From the IMG/VR virus record IMGVR_UViG_3300037504_000494, positions 1 through 23,509 of that record: DNA of 23,509 nucleotides; one strand, 5' to 3'. This DNA is from a virus. The notes under the pieces were generated by a model, which saw nothing but the letters and a program-made list of their open reading frames with translations, did no database searches and had not been told where the DNA came from. The first letter of the stretch is position 1. Each line of letters begins with the position of its first letter. Below are positions 15,590 to 21,487 of this stretch, piece after piece. The translations under genes were made by a program, and so were the position numbers.

Positions 15590-15917
15590 GCCCCCCTACG
15601 TCCTGCCGGAAGACGTCCGGCGCCTGGCCCACATGTTGCTCCACATGACCTACGTCCAGGGCATGGAGGCCGCCCTCGAGGGCATCGCCTCCGAGGGCAG
15701 GGATCTAGCCCTGGAGGTGCTCGAGAACCACTGTTCTCCAGGGTTTGTTGCTCAACTCGTGGTTTCCGAGTCCATCGACCAAGCCGAGCCAGAATCTCAC
15801 GACGAGCGGGTGGCTTTGCACCTACTTCGTGGGCTCTCCATGGGCGAAAAGAACGATGTCCTCTCCAGAGCCCATACAAGCCTCTCTGAGGGCTTTCGCG
15901 ATCCGGGCAATGCCTGA
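15570..15917 (+). CDS. Unknown protein at end of the DUF115 block
   Basis: A 115-residue, mostly helical, acidic protein (LPEDVRRLAHMLLHMTYVQGMEAALEGIASEG) with no recognised domain. The start ATG 15570 lies inside the previous coding region and has only a distant AAGGAG, so translation is probably coupled. No membrane segment or cysteine cluster is visible. It is the last gene of the plus-strand block; the long gene-free region follows. Confidence 0.5.
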   Translation: MATPTSKPPYVLPEDVRRLAHMLLHMTYVQGMEAALEGIASEGRDLALEVLENHCSPGFVAQLVVSESIDQAEPESHDERVALHLLRGLSMGEKNDVLSRAHTSLSEGFRDPGNA

Positions 15918-16144
15918 CAAGCGCCCACGCCGTGAGACCGCTCAGGGCGGCTCATATGGACTCTCAGGGCGTATCCAACATCCCAACCCCGCGCAAGTCG
16001 CACCAGGCGGGCAGTTCCGTGAACGGGCGACGTCAGCGAGAGTGGCGCGGGGGCATTCAAAACCTTCGCGTCGGGAATTTTTCCACAAACCCCCTTCCCA
16101 AGACCCCCCCCCAGGGGTATTTTCACATGAATAACAACGGGGTG

Positions 16145-16252
16145 GAGGGGTGCCGGCCTCGCACCCAGCGCCGTATCCCATGGGCTGCATTCAGTGCTTG
16201 GGCTACACCTGCCGCAGCGCTTCGCTCAGCCGAGAGGAATGCCGGCCTCGCA
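16145..16252. repeat. Direct repeat pair, GAGGRRTGCCGGCCTCGCA
   Basis: Two copies, 16145-16163 and 16234-16252, match at 17 of 19 positions and share a 13-base identical core, TGCCGGCCTCGCA, 89 bases apart. They lie in the gene-free region. Possible roles are protein-binding sites or a remnant of recombination; no third copy was seen. Confidence 0.6.
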
Positions 16253-16422
16253 TAGCCGCCAGCAGAGCGGGTTTGCGGCACGGTCCGATAACCGTGTTTA
16301 TGTAAACTTTTCTGGAATAAGCTGATAATCTGGGCTGTTAGGCTGTATTTCCTAGACTCATTCTAGCATGTGTGCTGCGGGCTACGCTCCAATATGGTGC
16401 AGCTAGAGCTCTCTTGAGGGGG

Positions 16423-16458
16423 TGTCGGAAATCCGACAGTGGGTGCGAAACTACCCAC
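16423..16458. promoter_or_regulatory. Operator-like palindrome followed by a hairpin
   Basis: TGTCGGA-AA-TCCGACA (16423-16438) is a perfect inverted repeat with seven-base arms. Its inner 14 bases differ at one position from GTCGGAATTCCGAC at 11008-11021, which lies in a promoter-like region. Directly after it, GTGGGT (16439-16444) and ACCCAC (16453-16458) form a six-base stem with an eight-base loop. Together they suggest a regulatory node about 50 bases ahead of the AT-rich island. Confidence 0.5.
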
Positions 16459-16555
16459 CCAAGTAGCACGCTTCCCACACTTTGTGCCATCGGTTTGGGC
16501 CGTGGCTTTAATATATACTATTAATAGAAGGAAGGAAGTAAGGAAGGGAAGGACT

Positions 16556-16717
16556 ATGCAAATAGGTCTACTTTGCACAGCAAAATGTACATTTTGCATA
16601 GCACGGAGGGAAGCCACTGCCTGTAAGTGCTTGATTTTACGTGTCCGCTTACCTGGCATGCTATGTGCTACGTATGCAAGGCAGCTAGGATGGACGGGCT
16701 GGTTGGACGGGAGATAG
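16556..16717 (+). CDS. Possible 53-residue Cys-rich small protein
   Basis: ATG 16556 is preceded by a long purine tract with GGAAGG close by, a strong ribosome site, and by an AT-rich island 40 bases upstream. The product starts MQIGLLCTAKCTFC and holds seven cysteines. However, it contains the 18-base palindrome at 16580-16597 and ends within the G-rich tract, so the sequence may be regulatory DNA that happens to be open. I cannot decide; treat it as a candidate leader peptide or small gene. Confidence 0.3.
   Translation: MQIGLLCTAKCTFCIARREATACKCLILRVRLPGMLCATYARQLGWTGWLDGR
16580..16597. promoter_or_regulatory. 18-base perfect palindrome with flanking TGCAAA repeats
   Basis: GCAAAATGTACATTTTGC is a perfect inverted repeat. 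TATGCAAA at about 16555-16562 and TTTGCATA at 16593-16600 form a further inverted pair, and TTTGCA at about 16573 adds a related copy. This cluster of TTTGC/GCAAA words is AT-rich against the surrounding GC, consistent with binding of a dimeric regulator or an origin-type protein. It begins 54 bases downstream of the AT-rich island. Confidence 0.5.
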
Positions 16718-16738
16718 GGAGAGACGGGCTGGGACGGG
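16709..16738 (+). other. G-quadruplex-type tract of five GGG runs
   Basis: On the plus strand GGG runs at 16709, 16717, 16726, 16731 and 16736 are joined by loops of 5, 6, 2 and 2 bases, which satisfies the usual G3N1-7 rule. The tract ends 25 bases before the ATG of the first right-arm gene and is followed by a run of five T. GACGGG is repeated through the stretch (16693, 16706, 16723, 16733). In RNA it would lie in the leader of the early operon. Confidence 0.5.
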
Positions 16739-16763
16739 TTTTTGATGCAGAAAGGGGACGGAC

Positions 16764-16895
16764 ATGGAAGGCATTTACTGGAGCGAGCTGGCCGCGATCG
16801 TGGATATCCTGCCGTGGGCGGGCGGGATTTGCTGCGCCGCGCTGGGGTGCACAGTGGCACTGTTTAGCGGTGCGCGTCGGAAGGGGGGTCGATGA
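16764..16895 (+). CDS. Small single-pass membrane protein (43 residues)
   Basis: MEGIYWSELAAIVDILPWAGG... with a hydrophobic helix at about residues 11-36 and a basic end (GARRKGGR). The ATG at 16764 has AAAGGGG eight bases upstream, and the TGA overlaps the ATG of the next gene (ATGATG), so the two are coupled. It is the first gene of the rightward block. No family is recognised. Confidence 0.55.
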   Translation: MEGIYWSELAAIVDILPWAGGICCAALGCTVALFSGARRKGGR

Positions 16896-17170
16896 TGAGC
16901 CGGCACGAAGACATCATCGAGGCGTGCGAGGCACTCAGCCCGGGCACGCCAGTGCAGGACGTCGTGACGGTCCAGATGGACCAGCCGCACGACGAGCACA
17001 GCCTGGACCCGTGCGACGTGTGCGAGACACGGACGCACGGGGCCCGCTACCGGGTGACCCTGGACCGGACCGGAGACACGCTGTCAGTGTGCGCCGATTG
17101 TGCAGACTACCTGCACACCGGCGAGATCGACCCACTGTACGGACCGCAGCCGGAAGGGGGCGAGGAATGA
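16892..17170 (+). CDS. Small four-cysteine zinc-binding protein
   Basis: A 92-residue acidic protein with CDVC at residues 41-44 and CADC at 67-70, a zinc ribbon or treble-clef spacing with a beta-rich intervening part (ARYRVTLDRTGDTLSV). The N-terminal third is a probable helix (DIIEACEALS). Two adjacent ATGs (16892, 16895) are usable, with a GGGGGG-rich site before them. It is coupled at both ends to its neighbours. This type of small zinc protein is common in phage early regions; a DNA- or protein-binding regulatory role is the likeliest inference. Confidence 0.6.
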   Translation: MMSRHEDIIEACEALSPGTPVQDVVTVQMDQPHDEHSLDPCDVCETRTHGARYRVTLDRTGDTLSVCADCADYLHTGEIDPLYGPQPEGGEE

Positions 17171-17403
17171 AAGCCGCGATTCCAATCGAATGGACAGAGG
17201 TCGCCGACAACGCATGGGAGCATAACGGCGGCTGGTACACAGTACAGGTTGTCGGATGCCCCGATCGCCCATGGATTGTGGACATCACCACTGATGATGA
17301 CACCGAGACGGTCAGCGCGAAGATCGCCGAGCCCACCCTGGGAGGCGCTCTGGAGCGGGCCGGCGCATTTTTGCTTGACTGGCTCGAGTCGCGAGCCGAA
17401 TAG
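17167..17403 (+). CDS. Unknown small early protein
   Basis: A 78-residue product beginning MKAAIPIEWTEVADNAWEHNGGWYTVQV. The ATG at 17167 overlaps the previous stop (ATGA) and has GAGGA just upstream. The first half is beta-like with Trp and Tyr residues, and the second half is an amphipathic helix (LGGALERAGAFLLDWLES). The frame stays open upstream to 16627, but that part has a shifted, arginine-rich composition and overlaps the zinc gene, so I start here. No family is recognised. Confidence 0.55.
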   Translation: MKAAIPIEWTEVADNAWEHNGGWYTVQVVGCPDRPWIVDITTDDDTETVSAKIAEPTLGGALERAGAFLLDWLESRAE

Positions 17404-17405
17404 CC

Positions 17406-17463
17406 GGCAGTAGTCCAGTCGAGGCGTCCGAGTCCGCTCGGGCGTCTCTGCGGGCCTACTGCC
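17406..17463 (+). repeat. Nested inverted repeats between two early genes
   Basis: An outer pair, GGCAGTAG (17406-17413) with CTACTGCC (17456-17463), encloses an inner pair, GAGGCGTCCGAG (17421-17432) with CTCGGGCGTCTC (17437-17448), which pairs at 10 of 12 positions around a four-base loop. The region lies in the 77-base gap before the next gene and could fold as a strong hairpin in RNA. There is no T run, so it is more likely to separate or stabilise the transcripts than to terminate them. Confidence 0.5.
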
Positions 17464-17480
17464 CGAGAAAGGGACGGGAA

Positions 17481-17996
17481 ATGACACGGACACGGACACA
17501 GACGATCGCAAGACAGTGGGTGGACAGTGGGACAGACGTGCTGGAGATGGTCGCCCGGGTGGGAGCAGAAGAACGCGCCGGCTACGAGCTGGACCTGTGC
17601 CTCGAGGTCGCCGAGCGCGACCCGGTGTGGCAGGAGATGCGGGAGCTCGTGGAGCACCACGGCTACAACGAGGCCGAGCAGGCCATGGCCGAGGCGCTGT
17701 CCGAGGCGTTGGCCGACTACGGCGAGCGCATCGACGTGACCGACACGGCCGAGATGCTGGTCAGCCAAGACATCGATCACCAGGACCTCGAGGCCGATAC
17801 CCGCCCCGAAGACATTAGCTCGGCCGAGGCGCTCGCTCGGCTGGATACGAGCAAGACCCTTGCGCAGTGGCGGCGCGAGGCGGTCGAGGCGGGCGACGGT
17901 GAGCTGCTGACTGAGTTCGCGGCCCTCGAGGCGGCCGACCGGATGGACGCCCTTGTCGCGGCCTACGACGCGGCCGTGGCCAAGGCGCAGGACTGA
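17481..17996 (+). CDS. Unknown acidic, helical early protein
   Basis: A 171-residue protein beginning with Thr/Arg-rich MTRTRTQTIARQWVDSG, then strongly acidic and helical (DPVWQEMRELVEHHGYNEAEQAMAEALSEALADYGER, DISSAEALARLDTSKTLAQW). Two to three long amphipathic helices are likely; no cysteines cluster. A GAAAGGG-type site precedes the ATG. It follows the nested hairpin. A role as a phage host-takeover or antirestriction-type acidic protein is speculative; I do not recognise the family. Confidence 0.55.
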   Translation: MTRTRTQTIARQWVDSGTDVLEMVARVGAEERAGYELDLCLEVAERDPVWQEMRELVEHHGYNEAEQAMAEALSEALADYGERIDVTDTAEMLVSQDIDHQDLEADTRPEDISSAEALARLDTSKTLAQWRREAVEAGDGELLTEFAALEAADRMDALVAAYDAAVAKAQD

Positions 17997-18009
17997 GAGG
18001 AGGCGGGAC

Positions 18010-18312
18010 ATGAGCCAGCGAGTGCATTACGACGCGTGGGGGCGGCTATCTCGCGTGGTCGATCTCCCTGACTACGCGATGCGAAAGGCCGGCGAGTGGC
18101 CCATCGGGGCCGTCTGCAGGGCCATCGCCCGCAAGACCGGGCTGACGGTCGTTACCTGCCGGTCGGATGGCTACCGGCTGGAGCAGGATAAGCCAATCGA
18201 GGCCCACTATCAGCTCACTCTCGGCAGCCGCATCGACAAGCGGTTTGGCGGCGGCTACAGCGTCGAGGGCGAGCTATGGGTCGCCGTGCCCATCGGCGGC
18301 TCCCAGGACTGA
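18010..18312 (+). CDS. Unknown early protein, ~100 residues
   Basis: A 100-residue protein beginning MSQRVHYDAWGRLSRVVDLP. The ATG at 18010 has an AGGAGG site seven bases upstream; an in-frame ATG at 17953 would lie in the previous gene. The sequence is mixed alpha/beta with a conserved-looking C-terminal strand pattern (RFGGGYSVEGELWVAVPIGG) and a short helical middle. It lacks cysteines beyond two and has no membrane part. The spacing of 13 bases to the previous stop suggests one operon. The function is unknown. Confidence 0.55.
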   Translation: MSQRVHYDAWGRLSRVVDLPDYAMRKAGEWPIGAVCRAIARKTGLTVVTCRSDGYRLEQDKPIEAHYQLTLGSRIDKRFGGGYSVEGELWVAVPIGGSQD

Positions 18313-18328
18313 GGGGGGAGGGACCACC

Positions 18329-18733
18329 ATGGACAGGTTTAGGAAAGCGCTGGAAATGACGCGAGGCAAGCTAAAGTCTACATTGGAGATAGCGCGAGGC
18401 TACCTGGAGCTGGAGACTGCACTGTCTGCCGCGAGAGCCCAAGGCGCCACCCCATCGGATATGCTGGTGATACTGATAAGTTCTCCGGGCTGCGGCTTTT
18501 GCCGCTATTACTGCTGTGGTCATGGGGGAGGCCTGCCAAATAGATCGAAAGCGTCGCCCTGCCCAGTGGGCGACGTGATAAACGAGGAGACGCCATGCGG
18601 CGCATTCAGCGGAGCTTGTGACGCGGTCGAGGATTACTACAGATCGACCGGCCGCTTGACCTGGACTCATATCGCCGATCTGTGCAGCTACGGCCTGGAT
18701 CTGCTGGATGCGACGGAAGAGAGCAGAGCGTAG
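18329..18733 (+). CDS. Cysteine-rich early protein of unknown function
   Basis: A 134-residue protein starting at ATG 18329, with GGGGGGAGGG upstream. A helical N-terminus (RFRKALEMTRGKLKSTLEIARGYLELE) precedes a cysteine cluster at residues 55-63 (CGFCRYYCC), and further Cys residues lie at about 78, 90, 97 and 116. This pattern could bind zinc or an iron-sulfur cluster, but the spacing is irregular and no family is recognised. DNA at 18552-18575 encodes a short region inside a perfect eight-base-stem hairpin. The neighbouring genes are small early-type genes. Confidence 0.5.
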   Translation: MDRFRKALEMTRGKLKSTLEIARGYLELETALSAARAQGATPSDMLVILISSPGCGFCRYYCCGHGGGLPNRSKASPCPVGDVINEETPCGAFSGACDAVEDYYRSTGRLTWTHIADLCSYGLDLLDATEESRA

Positions 18734-18740
18734 ACCCACC

Positions 18741-18789
18741 GCCCGGGCAGGTGGTGGGGCGGTCGCCCTGCACAGCCGCCTGCTCGGGC
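18741..18789 (+). terminator. Inverted repeat between two early genes, terminator-like
   Basis: GCCCGGGCAGG (18741-18751) and CCTGCTCGGGC (18779-18789) pair at 10 of 11 positions and enclose a smaller GGGC/GCCC stem at 18757-18768. The second arm is followed by only TTTGAGG, so termination would be weak. It may partly separate the Cys-rich gene from the ribbon-helix-helix-like gene. Confidence 0.45.
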
Positions 18790-18812
18790 TTTGAGGTCAG
18801 ACAGAGGGAGCC

Positions 18813-19016
18813 ATGAAAAAGACAGAGAACATTTCAATGAGAGTAGAACCAAGGCAGCGCGAGATCCTTGAGGGACTCGGAAGGGGCTCATACGCCAAGG
18901 GCCTAAGGCGCTTGCTGCGGGCCTGGGAAGAGTTGGAGCGGGGGGCTGAGAACCCAGAAACGGCTACGATGTCCGTGCGGACATTCGTCAGTCTGGTACA
19001 GAGGCTTGTGCCATGA
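18813..19016 (+). CDS. Putative ribbon-helix-helix DNA-binding protein
   Basis: A 67-residue protein with the MKKTENISMRVEPRQREILEGLGRG-SYAKGLRRLLRAW arrangement: one beta strand (ISMRV) with an N-terminal basic part, then two helices with a turn at GRGSY. This is the Arc/MetJ/CopG ribbon-helix-helix pattern, and dimers of this type bind palindromic operators. It would be a candidate to act on the palindromes seen elsewhere in the window, but that link is untested. GAGGGAG precedes the ATG, and its stop overlaps the next ATG (ATGA). Confidence 0.55.
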   Translation: MKKTENISMRVEPRQREILEGLGRGSYAKGLRRLLRAWEELERGAENPETATMSVRTFVSLVQRLVP

Positions 19017-19363
19017 ATGGCGAGACACCGCTGGACCTGCTAGCTGACGTCTGGCGCGAGTACATCATCAATCACGCAGCGCACATCATGAAGCGCGCCC
19101 AAGAGGGCGATCCGGAAGCGAAAAAGGTCCTCGACGCGCACTTCCGGGCCTTTGACGACGTGGGCACGAGCAGGCAGGGGAAGTCAATCCTGCTGCTCGA
19201 GGCGGCATTGCGCTGCCACGATGTAGCCACACACGGACAGACGAAAACGTGTGCCTGGTGTGGTAGGGTGCTCAAAGAAGGAACACCGCGGGTCATATCC
19301 CACGGTATTTGCGACGAATGCGCGGCCGAGCAGTTTCCCGCGGATTCGCCCTTGACAAGCTGA
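19013..19363 (+). CDS. Unknown helical protein with C-terminal four-cysteine zinc site
   Basis: A 116-residue protein. Residues ~1-70 look helical (LLADVWREYIINHAAHIMKR). The C-terminal part has CAWCGRVLKEG at 80-83 and SHGICDEC at 96-103, giving C80, C83, C100 and C103, with H97 nearby. This CxxC-SHGICxxC shape recurs in small phage and bacterial proteins and should bind zinc. It is coupled to the ribbon-helix-helix-like gene by an ATGA overlap, so the pair may act together as regulators. The substrate or partner is unknown. Confidence 0.6.
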   Translation: MNGETPLDLLADVWREYIINHAAHIMKRAQEGDPEAKKVLDAHFRAFDDVGTSRQGKSILLLEAALRCHDVATHGQTKTCAWCGRVLKEGTPRVISHGICDECAAEQFPADSPLTS

Positions 19364-19368
19364 CCATC

Positions 19369-19489
19369 ACCGGGCACTGACCCGGTATGCTGCACCAGGG
19401 GACACCTAGATCCGCAAGCGACATACGCCCCGGCAGGGCCTGACCACCATCCCCGTCCCCTGGTGTGTTGGGCCCTGCCGGGGCCTTTT
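19369..19489 (+). promoter_or_regulatory. Structured leader with interleaved inverted repeats before the exonuclease gene
   Basis: A short stem ACCGGG/CCCGGT (19369-19374, 19381-19386) comes first. Then arm A (CACCAGGGGAC, 19393-19403), arm B (GCCCCGGCAGGGCC, 19427-19440), arm A' (GTCCCCTGGTG, 19455-19465) and arm B' (GGCCCTGCCGGGGC, 19471-19484), in that order, each pair perfect. A-A' and B-B' interleave, so they can form a pseudoknot or, if exclusive, alternative folds. B-B' is followed by CCTTTTG, like an intrinsic terminator. The ATG of the exonuclease gene is 15 bases after this. Confidence 0.65.
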
Positions 19490-19503
19490 GCGTGGAGGTG
19501 CGC

Positions 19504-20472
19504 ATGCTGAGCGAAGAACAGTTGGCCATTCGGAAGACCGGGGTGTCGGGCAGCGAGGTGGCCGCCGTGGCCGGCCTGAGCCCCTGGAAGAGCCCGCAAG
19601 ACGTATGGGCTGACAAGCTGGGGCTATCGGAACCCCTCGAGCAGAACGAAGCGATGGAGCGCGGTAATTACCTCGAGTCGGCCTTGCTGCGGTGGATGGC
19701 CGACCGCGAGGGGGTCATCATCGACACAGACCAGCAGACCATCCGGTCGCCGGACCACGATCTGGTCATCGCCACACCGGACGGCTTATGCTACCTGCCG
19801 ACGGACGACACGGGACCGGTGGCCGTCGCCGAGGTGAAGTCGCCCGGGTGGCGGACAGCTCGAGACTGGGCCGATCCGCAAGCAGTTCCGGACGGAATTC
19901 CCACGTACTACCTCCCGCAGGTGACGTGGGAAATGGCGGCGGCCAACCTGGACCAGGCCATCGTCGGCGCGCTGTTGGGCGGCAAGCTGCAGACGTACCG
20001 GGTGGACTTCAATCCGGACCTCTACCAAGCCCTGCTGGGGAAGGTGGAGCCGTTCTGGGAGTACGTGCTCAGGCGCGAGCCGCCGCCGGTGGCGCCCGGC
20101 ACGGCCGACCCCGGCCGGTGGCTGCGTCAGTTCTACTCGCAGCAGACCAGCGACGAGGTGCTCGAGCCGGAGGGCGAGCAGCTCGAGCGCATCCAGCGCT
20201 ACGTCAGCGACTACGACGACGCCCGCGAGCTGGAAAAGCGGGCCAAGGAGAAGAAAAACCTGGCTGCCGCACGGCTGCAGGAGATCATCGGCGAGCGGCA
20301 GGGGATAGCCGGCGGCAAGTTCAAGGTCACCTGGAAGCAGTCGAAAGACCGAGAGGTCGTCGACTGGAAAGCCGTGGCGGCCGACGCCGACGTGGCCGAG
20401 ACGCTTATCGAGCAGCACACCGAACGCAAACCGGGGTCACGGCGCTTGACCGTCACCCTGAGAAAGGACTGA
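19504..20472 (+). CDS. YqaJ-type viral recombinase / 5'-3' exonuclease
   Basis: A 322-residue protein with the YqaJ (lambda exonuclease-like) nuclease pattern: GVSGSEVAAVAGLSPWKSP near the start, E58 in GNYLE, D93 in TPDG, E110-V-K112 in AEVKSP, and PQVTWEM (Q139). These are the metal and DNA-end residues of the PD-(D/E)XK superfamily. It would chew one strand from double-strand ends to expose a tail for the adjacent annealing protein. The last third is helical (ELEKRAKEKKNLAAARLQE). I start at ATG 19504 with GGAGG upstream; a longer frame from 19465 would translate the structured leader. It is the first gene of the recombination cassette. Confidence 0.85.
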   Translation: MLSEEQLAIRKTGVSGSEVAAVAGLSPWKSPQDVWADKLGLSEPLEQNEAMERGNYLESALLRWMADREGVIIDTDQQTIRSPDHDLVIATPDGLCYLPTDDTGPVAVAEVKSPGWRTARDWADPQAVPDGIPTYYLPQVTWEMAAANLDQAIVGALLGGKLQTYRVDFNPDLYQALLGKVEPFWEYVLRREPPPVAPGTADPGRWLRQFYSQQTSDEVLEPEGEQLERIQRYVSDYDDARELEKRAKEKKNLAAARLQEIIGERQGIAGGKFKVTWKQSKDREVVDWKAVAADADVAETLIEQHTERKPGSRRLTVTLRKD

Positions 20473-20476
20473 ACCG

Positions 20477-21487
20477 ATGGAGCCGACCGAGATCATGACC
20501 GCCGGGCAGAGCCCGGCAGTCGCACAGCAAATCACCCAGGCAGAAGTCGACATGCAGGTGGCCACCGCCAAGAAGTTCCCCCGGTCGCTGGACCGGGCCG
20601 TCAAGGCCGCCAAAACAATGGCGACGAAAAGCCAGCAGATCGCCGAGGGGTGCTTCTACGTGCTGCCGCGGGCGGGCAAGAAAATCCAGGGCCCCTCGGT
20701 ACGCCTGGCGGAAATCCTGGCCAGCACCTGGGGCAACCTGCGGGCTGAATCGCGCATCGTGGAAGAGGGTGCCCGGCACGTCACTGCCCAGGCGACCGTC
20801 TGGGATATGGAGACGAACGTGCTGGTGCGCCAGGAAATCCGTCGGCGCATCACCAACCGCGACGGCAAGCGCTACAACGACGACATGATCAACACCACGT
20901 GCCAGGCGGCGACGTCCATCGCGCTACGCAACGCCATGTTCCGGGTGGTGCCGCGCTCCATCATCGACGAGGTCTACCAGACCGCCCGGCAGGTGGCCGT
21001 CGGTGACGCCCAGACGCTGGACAGCAGGCGCACCCGCATGGTCGAACAGTTCAGCAAGCTGGGCGTCGACCAGGAGCGCCTGCTCGCTCGCATCGGCGTA
21101 GGCGCCTTGGCCGACGTCGGCCTGGACAAGCTGGAGGACCTGATCGGCCTGTTCAACGCCATCCGCGACGGCGAAATCACACTGGATGACGCCTTTCCGG
21201 AGCCGCAGGCCACCGACAAGGACGACGAAAAAGAGACCTCGAAGCCCAGCAAGAGCCGCAGCCAGGAGGTGGCCGAGGCCATCGGCGGTGGGGCGAAGTT
21301 GAGCTTCGGCGACGTCGAAAAGCAGGCCAAGGCGGCCAAGGTGCCAGACGAGGCCATGGCGGCATTCATGTCCAGCTGCGACATCAACCCGCAGGACAAG
21401 CGCACCTTTACGGCGAAGCGGCTCGAGGCACTGGCGGCCATGATCGACGACTTCGCCGAAAACGGCGCCTCGCAGGACGGTGACTGA
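20477..21487 (+). CDS. Putative single-strand annealing protein (recombination partner of YqaJ)
   Basis: A 336-residue protein four bases after the exonuclease. A family often found with YqaJ in phages is recognised by the N-terminal core: ATAKKFPRSLDRAVKAAKTMAT, GCFYVLPRAGKKIQGPSVRLAEI, TAQATVWDMETNV, RRRITNRDGKRYNDDMI, and ATSIALRNAMFRVVP. The likely role is to coat and anneal single-strand DNA at the ends made by the exonuclease, as in RecT/ERF-type systems; I infer this from pairing, not from a named domain. A helix-turn segment (LGVDQERLLARIGVGALADVG) and a lysine/acidic linker precede a C-terminal helical tail. Confidence 0.65.
   Translation: MEPTEIMTAGQSPAVAQQITQAEVDMQVATAKKFPRSLDRAVKAAKTMATKSQQIAEGCFYVLPRAGKKIQGPSVRLAEILASTWGNLRAESRIVEEGARHVTAQATVWDMETNVLVRQEIRRRITNRDGKRYNDDMINTTCQAATSIALRNAMFRVVPRSIIDEVYQTARQVAVGDAQTLDSRRTRMVEQFSKLGVDQERLLARIGVGALADVGLDKLEDLIGLFNAIRDGEITLDDAFPEPQATDKDDEKETSKPSKSRSQEVAEAIGGGAKLSFGDVEKQAKAAKVPDEAMAAFMSSCDINPQDKRTFTAKRLEALAAMIDDFAENGASQDGD

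Larger units (their letters stand above)
15918..16763. other. ~845-base region without a confident gene, carrying repeats and regulatory-looking structure
   Basis: No reading frame here looks protein-like apart from one 53-residue candidate (16556). Contents in order: a CTCAGGGCG direct repeat (15941 and 15963); a C9 run then AGGGG and TATTTT at 16104-16122, possibly a weak terminator; a 19-base direct repeat at 16145-16163 and 16234-16252; GTTTA-TG-TAAAC at about 16294-16305; GATAAT near 16323, a -10-like site without a good -35; an operator-like palindrome at 16423-16438 and a hairpin at 16439-16458; an AT-rich island at about 16508-16526; a GGAA-rich tract; an 18-base palindrome at 16580-16597; and five GGG tracts at 16709-16738. 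Confidence 0.65.

Noticed and set aside
15932-16255. A 107-residue plus-strand frame
   Set aside because: Composition is Pro/Gly/Arg/Asn without structure, and it covers a C9 run and the direct repeat; I treat this as non-coding.
16363-16860. A 165-residue minus-strand frame in the gene-free region
   Set aside because: The product is Pro/Ser/Arg-rich without a fold, runs into the 16764 gene and has no convincing ribosome site.
16627-17166. Upstream extension of the 17167 gene
   Set aside because: It is arginine-rich shadow sequence overlapping the zinc and membrane genes; the ATG at 17167 has its own ribosome site.
18552-18575. A perfect eight-base hairpin as a terminator
   Set aside because: It lies inside the Cys-rich coding frame with no T run; it may be chance or coding.
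19352-19357. TTGACA as a -35 before the exonuclease gene
   Set aside because: It lies in the end of the previous gene, and the nearest -10-like TATGCT is 28 bases away, far from normal spacing.
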